From Muribaculaceae bacterium (GTDB taxonomy: Bacteria; Bacteroidota; Bacteroidia; Bacteroidales; Muribaculaceae), in assembly GCA_009775355.1 (NCBI GenBank), contig VSPN01000016.1:1-45810 (forward strand): DNA of 45,810 nt, read 5' to 3'. The notes below the pieces were generated by a model that saw only the letters and a list, made by a program, of their open reading frames with translations, searched no databases and was not told where the DNA came from. Position 1 is the first letter of the stretch. Each line of letters starts with the position of its first letter. Below, piece after piece: positions 17,477 through 25,230 of this stretch. The position numbers and the translations under genes were made by a program.

Positions 17477-18568
17477 ATGAAAACCGCGCTGATTACAGGA
17501 ATTACCGGTCAGGACGGCAGCTATCTCGCCGAACTCCTGCTTGAGAAAGGCTACGACGTGCATGGCATCATACGCCGTTCGTCGGTAGACTACCGCGAAC
17601 GCATAGCCCACCTCGAGGGGCATCCCGACTTCCACCTCCACTACGCCGACCTCGGCGACTCCATGTCGATACTTCAGGCTGTCTCGAAGATACGCCCCGA
17701 CGAATTCTACAACCTCGCCGCACAGAGCCACGTGCAGGTGTCGTTCGACTCACCCGAGTTCACCGCCGACATCGACGCCACCGGTGTGCTCCGCTGCCTT
17801 GAGGCCATACGCCTGTGCGGACTGGCCGAAACATGCCGTTTCTATCAGGCATCGACATCCGAGCTTTACGGCAAGGTAGAAGAGGTGCCCCAGAACGAGA
17901 ACACCCCCTTCCACCCCTACTCCCCCTACGCCGTGGCGAAACTCTACGGATTCTGGATCGTCAAGGAATACCGCGAGGCATACGGCATGTACGCATGCTC
18001 GGGCATACTCTTCAATCACGAGAGCGAGCGCCGCGGAGAGACATTCGTGACCCGCAAGATCACACTTGCAGCCGCCCGCATCGCCCAGGGCAAGCAGGAG
18101 AAGCTCTACCTCGGAAACCTCAGCTCGCTCCGCGACTGGGGCTACGCCAAAGACTACGTGGAGTGCATGTGGCTCCTGCTTCAGCAGGAGAAGCCCGAAG
18201 ACTTCGTGATCGCCACCGGCGAGCAGCACACCGTGCGGGAATTCTGCGAGCTTGCATTCCGCCGCGCAGGCATCGAGCTGCGCTGGGAAGGCGAAGGCGA
18301 GAACGAGAAGGGCATCGACAAGACCACAGGCAAGACTCTCGTCGAAGTCAGCCCCGACTTCTACCGCCCCACCGATGTGGTCAACCTCTGGGGAGACCCC
18401 ACCAAAGCCAAGGGACGCCTCGGATGGGATCCGGCCAAGAAAACCACATTCGAGCAGCTCGTCAACCTCATGGTCGACCACGACATGGAGAAAGTGGCCG
18501 TGGAACGCGCCGAAGAGCGCATCCGCACCAACCTCGCCGAATACCTCGAAAAAGGCATCGTGAAATAA
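17477..18568 (+). CDS. gmd: GDP-mannose 4,6-dehydratase
   Basis: Gmd converts GDP-mannose to GDP-4-keto-6-deoxymannose, the first step to GDP-fucose, GDP-rhamnose or GDP-perosamine. From ATG 17477 the 363-aa protein opens with the Rossmann signature TGITGQDGSYLAE. It has STSELYGK (Thr/Ser and Glu of the active site) and the SDR pair Tyr151/Lys155 in YSPYAVAK, then NHESERRGETFVTRKIT and the GLNSSLRDWGYAKDY-type block. I rejected a longer start at 17429 because it falls inside the promoter. No GDP-fucose synthase follows, so the keto intermediate must be processed by a gene elsewhere. GC-rich codon use suggests it belongs to the core, not to the AT-rich locus. Confidence 0.96.
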   Translation: MKTALITGITGQDGSYLAELLLEKGYDVHGIIRRSSVDYRERIAHLEGHPDFHLHYADLGDSMSILQAVSKIRPDEFYNLAAQSHVQVSFDSPEFTADIDATGVLRCLEAIRLCGLAETCRFYQASTSELYGKVEEVPQNENTPFHPYSPYAVAKLYGFWIVKEYREAYGMYACSGILFNHESERRGETFVTRKITLAAARIAQGKQEKLYLGNLSSLRDWGYAKDYVECMWLLLQQEKPEDFVIATGEQHTVREFCELAFRRAGIELRWEGEGENEKGIDKTTGKTLVEVSPDFYRPTDVVNLWGDPTKAKGRLGWDPAKKTTFEQLVNLMVDHDMEKVAVERAEERIRTNLAEYLEKGIVK

Positions 18569-18627
18569 CACCGCCCCTGCCTTACGACCTCTACTTGTTC
18601 AAAAGGGCTTGAATTCAGCATAATTCG

Positions 18628-18666
18628 GATAGCGGAAATTCGGAATAATTCCGAATTTCCGCTATC
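18628..18666. repeat. Perfect 19-bp palindrome after gmd
   Basis: Two 19-nt arms (18628-18646 and 18648-18666) are exactly complementary around a single A. It lies 60 nt after the gmd stop and could form a terminator stem, although only TTTG follows. The right arm ends in TATC, which is also the first half of a -7 box, so the same palindrome could be an operator for a dimeric repressor. Confidence 0.9.
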
Positions 18667-18670
18667 TTTG
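18663..18670 (+). promoter_or_regulatory. -7 box overlapping the palindrome
   Basis: TATCTTTG matches TAnnTTTG and shares its first four bases with the right arm of the palindrome. It lies 27 nt before the ATG at 18698. No convincing -33 box is seen, as expected if the palindrome has replaced it or an activator is used. Confidence 0.55.
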
Positions 18671-18697
18671 CATCACATAGTTTCCCTGTTCGACGTG

Positions 18698-18904
18698 ATG
18701 GTAACCAGCATCGCCATGCTCTCCGACTGTGAAACTGAAAGTCTTGTGCGGTCAAAAGCATCATTTATAGAAGATTTCACGCAGCTCATGGCCTCCGATG
18801 CCCGACTTAGAGAATCTGTCGGCAGTAAATCCGACCGAAAGGCCGCCACAACATACCGTTACGACACAATCGGATCTCTCATAAAAAACCATGCCTCGCA
18901 ATGA
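18698..18904 (+). CDS. Small hypothetical protein upstream of an ATPase fragment
   Basis: A 68-aa acidic-then-basic soluble protein with no recognised domain. Its stop overlaps the ATPase start by ATGA, the sign of a translationally coupled two-gene operon. A frame extension to TTG at 18668 would start inside the -7 box, so ATG 18698 is preferred. It may be a partner or antitoxin-like component of the ATPase, but nothing in its sequence shows that. It could also be a degraded remnant. Confidence 0.45.
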   Translation: MVTSIAMLSDCETESLVRSKASFIEDFTQLMASDARLRESVGSKSDRKAATTYRYDTIGSLIKNHASQ

Positions 18905-19557
18905 TAAGCCATATACATATCCACAACTTCAAGGCACACGCCAACACAGATCTCGACATCGCGCCGCTTACCATCATGACCGGCATAAACGGCATGGGCA
19001 AATCTTCGGTAACACAAGCCCTGCCTCTTCTGCGAGATTCCGCGACAGACAGCAGCTATCCCAGCCGCCTCTCCCTTAAAAGCCGGGCGGTCAACATAGG
19101 CGGACAGTCAGGCCCACTCGTCAACTGGTTTGTCGGTAACGACGACAATCCCGACATGATGCATATCATCATCGACTCCGACGGAAATTGCGGCTCCCTG
19201 GATTTCCGCTTCCAGTATACCCTTGACAACGCCACCTCACTGAAAGCATATCCGGGATTTTCCAATCCTGACAAAGAACTCCTTGCGCCGCATCCGCTGT
19301 TCAACGACAGATTCCAGTATCTCAGCGCGTTCCGCATCGGGCCTCAGGCTTCATACGGCACAGACACAGACGCACTTGAGCACAGACAGGTATCCGCAGA
19401 CATGGGCGACGGAGCTTATGCCGTAGCCGTTCTGGAGCGATATGGCTCCGATCCTACAGCCATCCCGGAGGCGATACTGCCAGACCCGGCATCCGGCAAA
19501 ACCGACAACAGTCTTAAAGCTCAGACCGCACTGTGGCTTGACCGCATTGAACCTTGA
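18901..19557 (+). pseudogene. AAA/ABC-type ATPase, 3'-truncated (DUF3696-like)
   Basis: The first 218 residues look like the N-terminal half of a RecF/OLD-related ATPase: an SHIHIHNFKAHANTDLDI strand, Walker A GINGMGKSS, then LKSRAVNIGG and FQYLSAFRIGPQASYG. Families of this type (for example DUF3696 ATPases) continue for about 200 more residues with a signature, Walker B and a C-terminal dimer part. None of that is found here: the frame stops at 19557. The alternative frame just before the stop would read LDLDVLFDE and also stops. I therefore call it a broken gene. ATPases of this group are often parts of anti-phage or restriction systems. Confidence 0.65.
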
Positions 19558-19681
19558 CCTTGACGTATTGTTTGATGAATAAACTTTTGATCCATCTGCC
19601 GGCCGATGAAGGGTCGAAGCCACTCGTGCGGTTGAAAAAGAAACCGACCTGTCAGACAGGACTTCGCTCGGTCTCAGACGC

Positions 19682-20296
19682 ATGGCGTTTACCGGTCTTA
19701 CCGACTTCCGCCATATGCCTCCGCCCGAGCCCGGCTACATGATTTATTCGGCAGATGACGACATGACCGACGGACTGTGGGGACGTTACGCCAAGGCCGT
19801 TTCGTCAAAAGAGACTATGGCGCTTGTCATACCGTCAGACATATTTGCACCACCGGTGCTTACCGTCTGGAAAGACAACGCTCAGCAACCTCCGGTAAGG
19901 ATCAACGAATGCGTGAGGAGCGAGACCGATGCCCATGACTGGTTCTCGCACCACCGCGATCCGGTCCGTATGTTCAACCACGAATCTGACAAACACCGCA
20001 AAAAGGAATATATCACAGGCGAAGGAGTCAGAGTCTCACCGCTCGACCTTGACAAAACAGATATCGAACATAATCTGAAGATCGCAGTAGGCGACAAAAA
20101 AGAAAGACGCCTCTTCGGCTATCATAAAGGCCGGGGATCCGTCATCATATTCTCGCTTGAAAACCATCCGAAGGATGGAGAAACACCCATATACCACGGG
20201 CATAGACTGCAAAATGACGACCCGCACCAGATCCATCGCCTCCCTCCATCACCCATAAGAAAACTCGAATTGTTCCATTCCGTAAAACTTCTCTGA
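19682..20296 (+). CDS. Hypothetical protein, possibly degraded
   Basis: A 204-aa reading frame that I do not recognise. It has no signal peptide or membrane segment and is rich in Asp, His and Lys (for example FSHHRDPVRMFNHESDKHRKK). The frame is open upstream to about 19611, so the annotated ATG may be internal to a damaged gene. It follows the truncated ATPase by 124 nt and precedes the leader of the glycan locus, in a stretch with features of decay. Whether it is expressed is uncertain. Confidence 0.4.
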   Translation: MAFTGLTDFRHMPPPEPGYMIYSADDDMTDGLWGRYAKAVSSKETMALVIPSDIFAPPVLTVWKDNAQQPPVRINECVRSETDAHDWFSHHRDPVRMFNHESDKHRKKEYITGEGVRVSPLDLDKTDIEHNLKIAVGDKKERRLFGYHKGRGSVIIFSLENHPKDGETPIYHGHRLQNDDPHQIHRLPPSPIRKLELFHSVKLL

Positions 20297-20320
20297 AAGG
20301 CCGCTCCCTTGCACTCCAGC

Positions 20321-20343
20321 CATTAACATTTTTTGTGGGATGG
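20321..20343 (-). repeat. Dispersed 23-nt repeat, copy 2
   Basis: Reverse-complement partner of 1283-1304, with one extra A in the A-run. It sits 25 nt after the hypothetical ORF and about 35 nt before the -33 box of the glycan-locus promoter, in opposite orientation to copy 1. Confidence 0.6.
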
Positions 20344-20378
20344 ATCTTACATCATTTCACCCAGCGGGGCGGCTGATT

Positions 20379-20410
20379 TTTGGCTATCTGACATTTATTT
20401 ATTAATTTTG
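20379..20410 (+). promoter_or_regulatory. Probable promoter of the glycan locus
   Basis: TTTG (20379-20382), a 20-nt spacer and TAATTTTG (20403-20410) fit the Bacteroidota consensus with one extra spacer base. It is the only good match I found upstream of the long one-strand cluster, so it may drive much of it. Confidence 0.65.
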
Positions 20411-20790
20411 CAGACCGAAAAGAATTCTGACCTGACACCACCGCGCCTCCGACTTACGGCGCGCCACACGACAATGACCCGCCAGCCAGATTCGACAAAA
20501 TTACCGCAAAGGCCGTAACTACCTGATTCAACCGACCATACACAATCAGGCAGGACTCAGACCGTACAATCTGCCGTCAGACAGCTTCAGCATACCCCAC
20601 CCACACAACCTCGACATATTCATGCAAAAGTGCTCCGAATTGTCGATGCTCAAGACAAAATAGTCAGAATCATCCCCCCTCCTCTGCTTCCAGTCAGTCA
20701 AAGACCAAGCCATAAAAATAATGTCACCACTTATGTGACTACAGTCCGTAGCCTCTCCCGACTAAAAATCACACTCGTTAATCTCTGATT
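20411..20790 (+). other. Long 5' leader of the glycan locus, no gene seen
   Basis: About 370 nt between the promoter and the first start codon. I see no convincing gene. One frame is open for 61 codons (20478-20660) but lacks an early start. Two inverted repeats stand out: CCTGATT/AATCAGG (20522-20550) and GTCAC/GTGAC (20723-20739). A C6 run lies at 20674-20679. Long leaders of Bacteroides capsule operons are targets of NusG-like UpxY proteins, but no upxY or upxZ gene is present here. Function is unassigned. Confidence 0.5.
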
Positions 20791-21510
20791 ATGAACATTG
20801 CCGTTATATTTGCCGGAGGCATTGGATCCAGAATGCATACCAAATCCCGGCCAAAGCAGTTTCTTGAATTAAATGGCAAGCCTATTATAATATATACTCT
20901 TGAACTATTTGACAATCATCCCCGGATAGATGCCATTGTAGTCGCATGTATTGAGTCATGGATTCCATTTCTGGAAAAAATGCTCAAAAAATTTGAAATA
21001 AACAAGGTTGTCAAGATAGTACCGGGAGGTTCAACAGGACAACTTTCCATTTACAATGGACTGGTGGCAGCGAAAGACCATGCCGGTTCAGGCAATCACT
21101 ATGTTCTGATTCATGATGGCGTCAGACCCCTGATTACCGAGGAGACAATAACTGACAATATAAATAAACTGAAAGAATGCGGAAGCTGCATAACATGTGT
21201 CAGAGCGTCAGAAACCTTTATCGTACTTCAAGACAATGACACCCTTGAAATTCCCGACAGAAGTCAGTCAATGATCGCAAGAGCACCGCAGTCATTTATT
21301 CTTGATGATATACTCTCGGCCCATCATAAAGCACTTTCAGAAAACAGAACTGACTTTATTGACAGCTGCACAATGATGAGACACTATGGCTATAAACTCG
21401 GTGTGATCGAAGGTCCGACAGAGAACATAAAAATCACGACTCCATCAGACTTCTTTACATTCCGAGCGATGGTGCAAGTACATGAAAACCAACAAATTTT
21501 TGGATTTTAA
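20791..21510 (+). CDS. IspD/TarI-like cytidylyltransferase
   Basis: A 239-aa CTP-dependent nucleotidyltransferase. It shows the IspD/TarI signature FAGGIGSRM with SRPKQF (residues 8-24), PGGSTGQLSIYNGL and the metal-site block HDGVRPLI (108-115), then RAPQSF. IspD acts on methylerythritol 4-phosphate in isoprenoid synthesis. TarI and Bcs1 use ribitol 5-phosphate to make CDP-ribitol for teichoic acids and capsules. Being first in a glycan locus that also holds a TagF-like transferase favours the polyol-phosphate role. The SDR that follows (1 nt downstream) may make or alter its substrate. Base composition drops sharply to AT-rich here. Confidence 0.85.
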   Translation: MNIAVIFAGGIGSRMHTKSRPKQFLELNGKPIIIYTLELFDNHPRIDAIVVACIESWIPFLEKMLKKFEINKVVKIVPGGSTGQLSIYNGLVAAKDHAGSGNHYVLIHDGVRPLITEETITDNINKLKECGSCITCVRASETFIVLQDNDTLEIPDRSQSMIARAPQSFILDDILSAHHKALSENRTDFIDSCTMMRHYGYKLGVIEGPTENIKITTPSDFFTFRAMVQVHENQQIFGF

Positions 21511-21511
21511 T

Positions 21512-22567
21512 ATGACTGTTACATCAAATCCCGTAATAGAGTCTGACATAAATGATATTATAAAATCCGATCTGGATTGGAATCGATTCAGAAATTCCAA
21601 CATATTGATCACGGGCATCAATTCCATGATCGGCATTTATCTGACTGCTTTATTCATAACACTGAACCGCAGTCAGCAACTTGGGATAAAGATAATAGGT
21701 CTTACAAGATCCTTGACAAAATCCAGACTTTTATTCGGCGAAGAAAACTGTCAGGACGGTCTAATATATCTGAATCAGGACGTCATCGAACCAATAAAAG
21801 CAGATAGGAATATAGACTATATCTTTCATCTTGCCGGCAACGCTTCTCCGACTTCAATCATCAATGATCCTGTAGGCATCCTGAAAGCAAACATACTGGG
21901 AGCGTTCAACGTGCTGGAGCTTGCAAGAACTAAAAAGACAAAGGCAGTACTATTTGCATCAACAAGAGAAGTATACGGAAAATCAGATTTGACCGAGCTG
22001 ACAGAAACATCTTTTGGTGAGATCGACCCCATGTTGTCGAGAAATTGCTATCCTGAAAGCAAGCGGGCCGTCGAGTCTATAGCCAGATCTTATTTTGACG
22101 AATATGGCATCAATACATTCTGTGCTCGCATTGCCCACTCATTCGGCCCCGGCATGAAGACAAAAAATGACGGAAGGGTAATGGCAGACTTCATGGGAGA
22201 CGCCATAAATGGCAGAGATATAGTCATGTTGAGTGACGGCACAGCTGAACGAGCCTTCATATATCTGTCTGACGCGATTGTCGGGCTGTTGCATATTATT
22301 TTAAAAGGCAACCCTGGGGAGGCTTACAACCTATCTAACGAACGGGAACCGTATATGATCCGCGACATAGCCAAAATGGTATGCGCCGCTTCCGGCAAAA
22401 ACATATCTGTCATATTCTCTAATGATGAAGACCGCACAAAAGGATACTGTAACTACAAGAGGGTCAGACTTGACAACACAAAAATAGAAAAACTGGGATT
22501 CTCACCTAAAGTCACCCTTAGCGAAGGGATAAAGCGCACCCTTCTCAGTTTTGAATTTTCCGAATGA
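21512..22567 (+). CDS. NAD-dependent epimerase/dehydratase (extended SDR)
   Basis: A 351-aa extended short-chain dehydrogenase of the nucleotide-sugar type. The nucleotide-binding turn reads TGINSMIG (34-41). There is an FHLAGNASP segment, ASTREVYG, and the catalytic Tyr180/Lys184 in CYPESK. The C-terminal half is substrate-binding and like UDP-glucuronate decarboxylases or dTDP-glucose dehydratases. The start at 21512 is one base after the cytidylyltransferase stop; an in-frame ATG at 21482 would overlap it by 29 nt. Pairing with a TarI-like gene echoes Haemophilus Bcs1, where a cytidylyltransferase and a short-chain reductase are fused. However, this SDR is of a different, extended class, so its substrate is open. 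Confidence 0.88.
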   Translation: MTVTSNPVIESDINDIIKSDLDWNRFRNSNILITGINSMIGIYLTALFITLNRSQQLGIKIIGLTRSLTKSRLLFGEENCQDGLIYLNQDVIEPIKADRNIDYIFHLAGNASPTSIINDPVGILKANILGAFNVLELARTKKTKAVLFASTREVYGKSDLTELTETSFGEIDPMLSRNCYPESKRAVESIARSYFDEYGINTFCARIAHSFGPGMKTKNDGRVMADFMGDAINGRDIVMLSDGTAERAFIYLSDAIVGLLHIILKGNPGEAYNLSNEREPYMIRDIAKMVCAASGKNISVIFSNDEDRTKGYCNYKRVRLDNTKIEKLGFSPKVTLSEGIKRTLLSFEFSE

Positions 22568-22651
22568 AACTGACTCCACATCTCAAAACAGACTGAAGAT
22601 TCCCGAGTGTAGCCTTTGTAATTGATAATCAAATTAAACCAGCACACTATT

Positions 22652-24013
22652 ATGAAGAAAAATATACTCTTTGTAGGATTGTATGATGACCACAACTTCG
22701 GAGATCCCATAATCGGAGAATGTACCGAATGGATATATCGTCATCAGTTGGCAAAATCAGGCTTTGATATGGATTCCGATACAGCAGTATTGGATTATGC
22801 CGACAGATACATGCGATCGGACATCATTACCCGTGCTTTTTTCTTTGCTTTAAGGAAACTGGGATTTAAAAATGAGAAACTTCAATTTACAAAACAGAAA
22901 TTAAACTATTTAAAATACTATAACCGAATCATAAAAAAACAAGATCTTATAGTTGTCAATGGCGGAGGTCTGTTAAAATTTAAGGTTCAATTCTTTGGAG
23001 CATCGCTAAAGGCTCTTCTGGATATTGCAGGGAGGCGTTCTATTCCTGCTGTTTTCAACTCCATTGGAGTTGAAGGTTTCGACAATAACAGTTTCAAATG
23101 TCAGGTACTAAAAAGAATCGTCAGACATAAAGCGTTACAGGCAATTTCCACACGAGACGATCTCACAACCCTTAAACAGCGATATTTCGAAAATACACCA
23201 CAGATACCATGCGATATAATATGCGATCCCGCCGTATGGTGTTCAGAAGCTTATGATATACAGAATAAAAAAACCGAGGAGATAGGAATAGGCATAATAC
23301 GAGGAAATGTCTTTAAAGATTACGGATACAATCTTGATTCTAATGAGCTTAAGGAACTATATCTGACCCTTGCGCAGAATCTTGCAAAGGATCATAAAAT
23401 AAGCTTGTTCACCAATGGACTCGGATTAGACAACGACTTTGCAACACAGATTAAGGACGAGCTTTTAAAGAGAGGACTCGATGTTTCTCTGCATATACCC
23501 GAATCTTCAAAAGAACTGGTGGAGATCATATCAAATTACAAAGCTGTTATAGCAGCGAGACTCCACGCGACCATTATCGCCTACTCACTTGATGTACCGG
23601 CCATAGGGCTTGTCTGGAACTCAAAACTTCGTTTCTTCGGTGAAAATATCGGGAGTCGCGAAAACTTCATCGATCCGGAATATATGAAACCTTCTCATAT
23701 AATTGCCCGTCTGGAAAAAGCCATTGATCTTGGCTACAATCAAGAGATCAAGAATAAATTCAAAGAATCTATTCTTGATCATGTTGATAAGATTCTGGAG
23801 AGATCTTTAGGAATACCCAAGTCAAATAAATACAATAAATATCCTAAAATTGACGCAATCGGGGGGGTAATTTATAATATCTCTGTTTGTGAAATCCAAG
23901 ATTTCATAATCTTAATTCGTTTAAAGCAAGAACAATACAAATTACCGACAACTATTCTCAGGCATCATAAAAACAGCTATATCACATGTTTGCCACAAAC
24001 AATGATCGCATAA
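22652..24013 (+). CDS. Polysaccharide pyruvyl transferase, tail set by a G7 tract
   Basis: The family adds ketal pyruvate (or acts as a GT-B-like transferase) on surface glycans. Landmarks are LYDDHNFGDPIIGE near the start, a VVNGGGLL segment, STRDDLTTL, CDPAVW and IAARLHATIIAYS. The core ends near residue 385. The frame then crosses a run of seven G (codons 404-406) and continues 48 low-quality residues to a TAA that abuts the next ATG. With G6 or G8 it would stop within a few codons (405 or about 408 aa). The tract therefore changes the tail and whether ribosomes reach the downstream start. ATG 22652 begins the conserved MKKNILFVGL; the frame extends ten codons upstream without support. Confidence 0.85.
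   Translation: MKKNILFVGLYDDHNFGDPIIGECTEWIYRHQLAKSGFDMDSDTAVLDYADRYMRSDIITRAFFFALRKLGFKNEKLQFTKQKLNYLKYYNRIIKKQDLIVVNGGGLLKFKVQFFGASLKALLDIAGRRSIPAVFNSIGVEGFDNNSFKCQVLKRIVRHKALQAISTRDDLTTLKQRYFENTPQIPCDIICDPAVWCSEAYDIQNKKTEEIGIGIIRGNVFKDYGYNLDSNELKELYLTLAQNLAKDHKISLFTNGLGLDNDFATQIKDELLKRGLDVSLHIPESSKELVEIISNYKAVIAARLHATIIAYSLDVPAIGLVWNSKLRFFGENIGSRENFIDPEYMKPSHIIARLEKAIDLGYNQEIKNKFKESILDHVDKILERSLGIPKSNKYNKYPKIDAIGGVIYNISVCEIQDFIILIRLKQEQYKLPTTILRHHKNSYITCLPQTMIA
23861..23867 (+). repeat. Homopolymer G7 tract in pyruvyl transferase gene
   Basis: Seven G in an AT-rich gene, read ATC GGG GGG GTA in the current phase. A gain or loss of one base gives immediate termination. A small 7-bp inverted repeat follows at 23890-23906. 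Confidence 0.75.
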
Positions 24014-25228
24014 ATGGATATTTCAAATTTTATACAGAAAATAATTCTTAGTGTAAAACTTCGATTCTATACGAACATATACATACCCACACGATCCTTC
24101 TTCCTAAGAAAAAAGAAAAGAATCAGAATTGTGTTTATGCTGGGAAATCTGGGAGCCTGGAAAACCGAAGCTCTCTATAAGGCCATGCTTGCGCATCATA
24201 GATTTGATCCGATTCTTGTTATAAGCAAAACTCATGATGAAGATGACCGGGATAACTTAAAAAACTACTGCAAGAAAAAAGGTTATGATTTCTACGAGAC
24301 AGAGTGCATATCCAATCCTTTGTGGGACAAATTTAGACCGGACATTATTTTCTATCAGAAAGGGTATGGAGTTGAATTTATTAACAATTTCAAATCTTTA
24401 TTATGCTACTCTCCGTATGGTTTCAGAAGCAGTCTCGAAGATTGGAGTTTCAAAACAGCATGTTTTCAAAATAGTTGGCAAATTTATTATGAAAACAGCA
24501 CTCTAAGCCGATATTATACCTCAGAAATGGGAGGAAACTTCAATAACGGATATGCCACAGGCATACCGCCCATGGATGAAATGTCTGTGCCAAAAGATTT
24601 GCTTGAAGATCCTTGGAAAGGGAATTCAAAAAAAATTCGAATCATATATGCTCCCCATCATTCCATAAATCCTGAAAACTGGTGGCAGACCTCGACATTT
24701 CTTGAGACTGGAGAACTGATGCTTGACCTTGCTGAAAGGTATTCAGACCGAATTCAATGGGCATTCAAGCCGCACCCTCTCTTACGCTATAAACTCGAAA
24801 AGATATGGGGAAAAGAGAAAACTGACTCATATTACGACAAATGGGCAAATTCCGAATGGAGTCAATATGAAAGCGGCAAGTATCTCGGACTGTTCAAACA
24901 TTCCGATGCTATGATACATGACTGCGGATCATTTGTCGAGGAATATCTATGTTCGGGCAATCCCGTGATGTATCTGGTGAGACCCGGCGGCATAGAGCAG
25001 AACTGGAACGAAATATACAAAAAAGCCTTTGACCTGCATTATAAAGGATCTACTATAAATGATATCGAGCAGTTTATAAAAAATGTGTTTGAAGGATCCG
25101 ACAACTTGAAAAGCCAACGGGAATCTTTCTATGCAGAGCATCTGACGCCACCCTTCGGAAAATCTGCGTGCGATAATATTATCGATTGCATACTCGACCG
25201 CAAAAAAGCCCGTAAATTCAAGAAATAG
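24014..25228 (+). CDS. CDP-glycerol glycerophosphotransferase-like (TagF/TagB family)
   Basis: A 404-aa GT-B-like transferase of the teichoic-acid polymerase family, which moves glycerol- or ribitol-phosphate from a CDP-polyol onto a growing chain. Conserved blocks are YAPHHS (about 214), FKPHPLLR (Lys252-Pro255) and the C-terminal SDAMIHDCGSFVEEYL (His302, Asp303, Glu309), followed by GNPVMYLVRP. The N-terminus is basic with a short amphipathic part, suited to the inner face of the membrane. It starts right at the upstream stop. Together with the TarI-like gene it argues for a polyol-phosphate backbone or side group. Confidence 0.82.
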   Translation: MDISNFIQKIILSVKLRFYTNIYIPTRSFFLRKKKRIRIVFMLGNLGAWKTEALYKAMLAHHRFDPILVISKTHDEDDRDNLKNYCKKKGYDFYETECISNPLWDKFRPDIIFYQKGYGVEFINNFKSLLCYSPYGFRSSLEDWSFKTACFQNSWQIYYENSTLSRYYTSEMGGNFNNGYATGIPPMDEMSVPKDLLEDPWKGNSKKIRIIYAPHHSINPENWWQTSTFLETGELMLDLAERYSDRIQWAFKPHPLLRYKLEKIWGKEKTDSYYDKWANSEWSQYESGKYLGLFKHSDAMIHDCGSFVEEYLCSGNPVMYLVRPGGIEQNWNEIYKKAFDLHYKGSTINDIEQFIKNVFEGSDNLKSQRESFYAEHLTPPFGKSACDNIIDCILDRKKARKFKK

Positions 25229-25230
25229 AA

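Noticed and set aside
20478..20660. A 61-codon open frame in the leader
   Set aside because: No early start codon, no recognised domain, and a stop before any continuation; probably chance or very old remnant.
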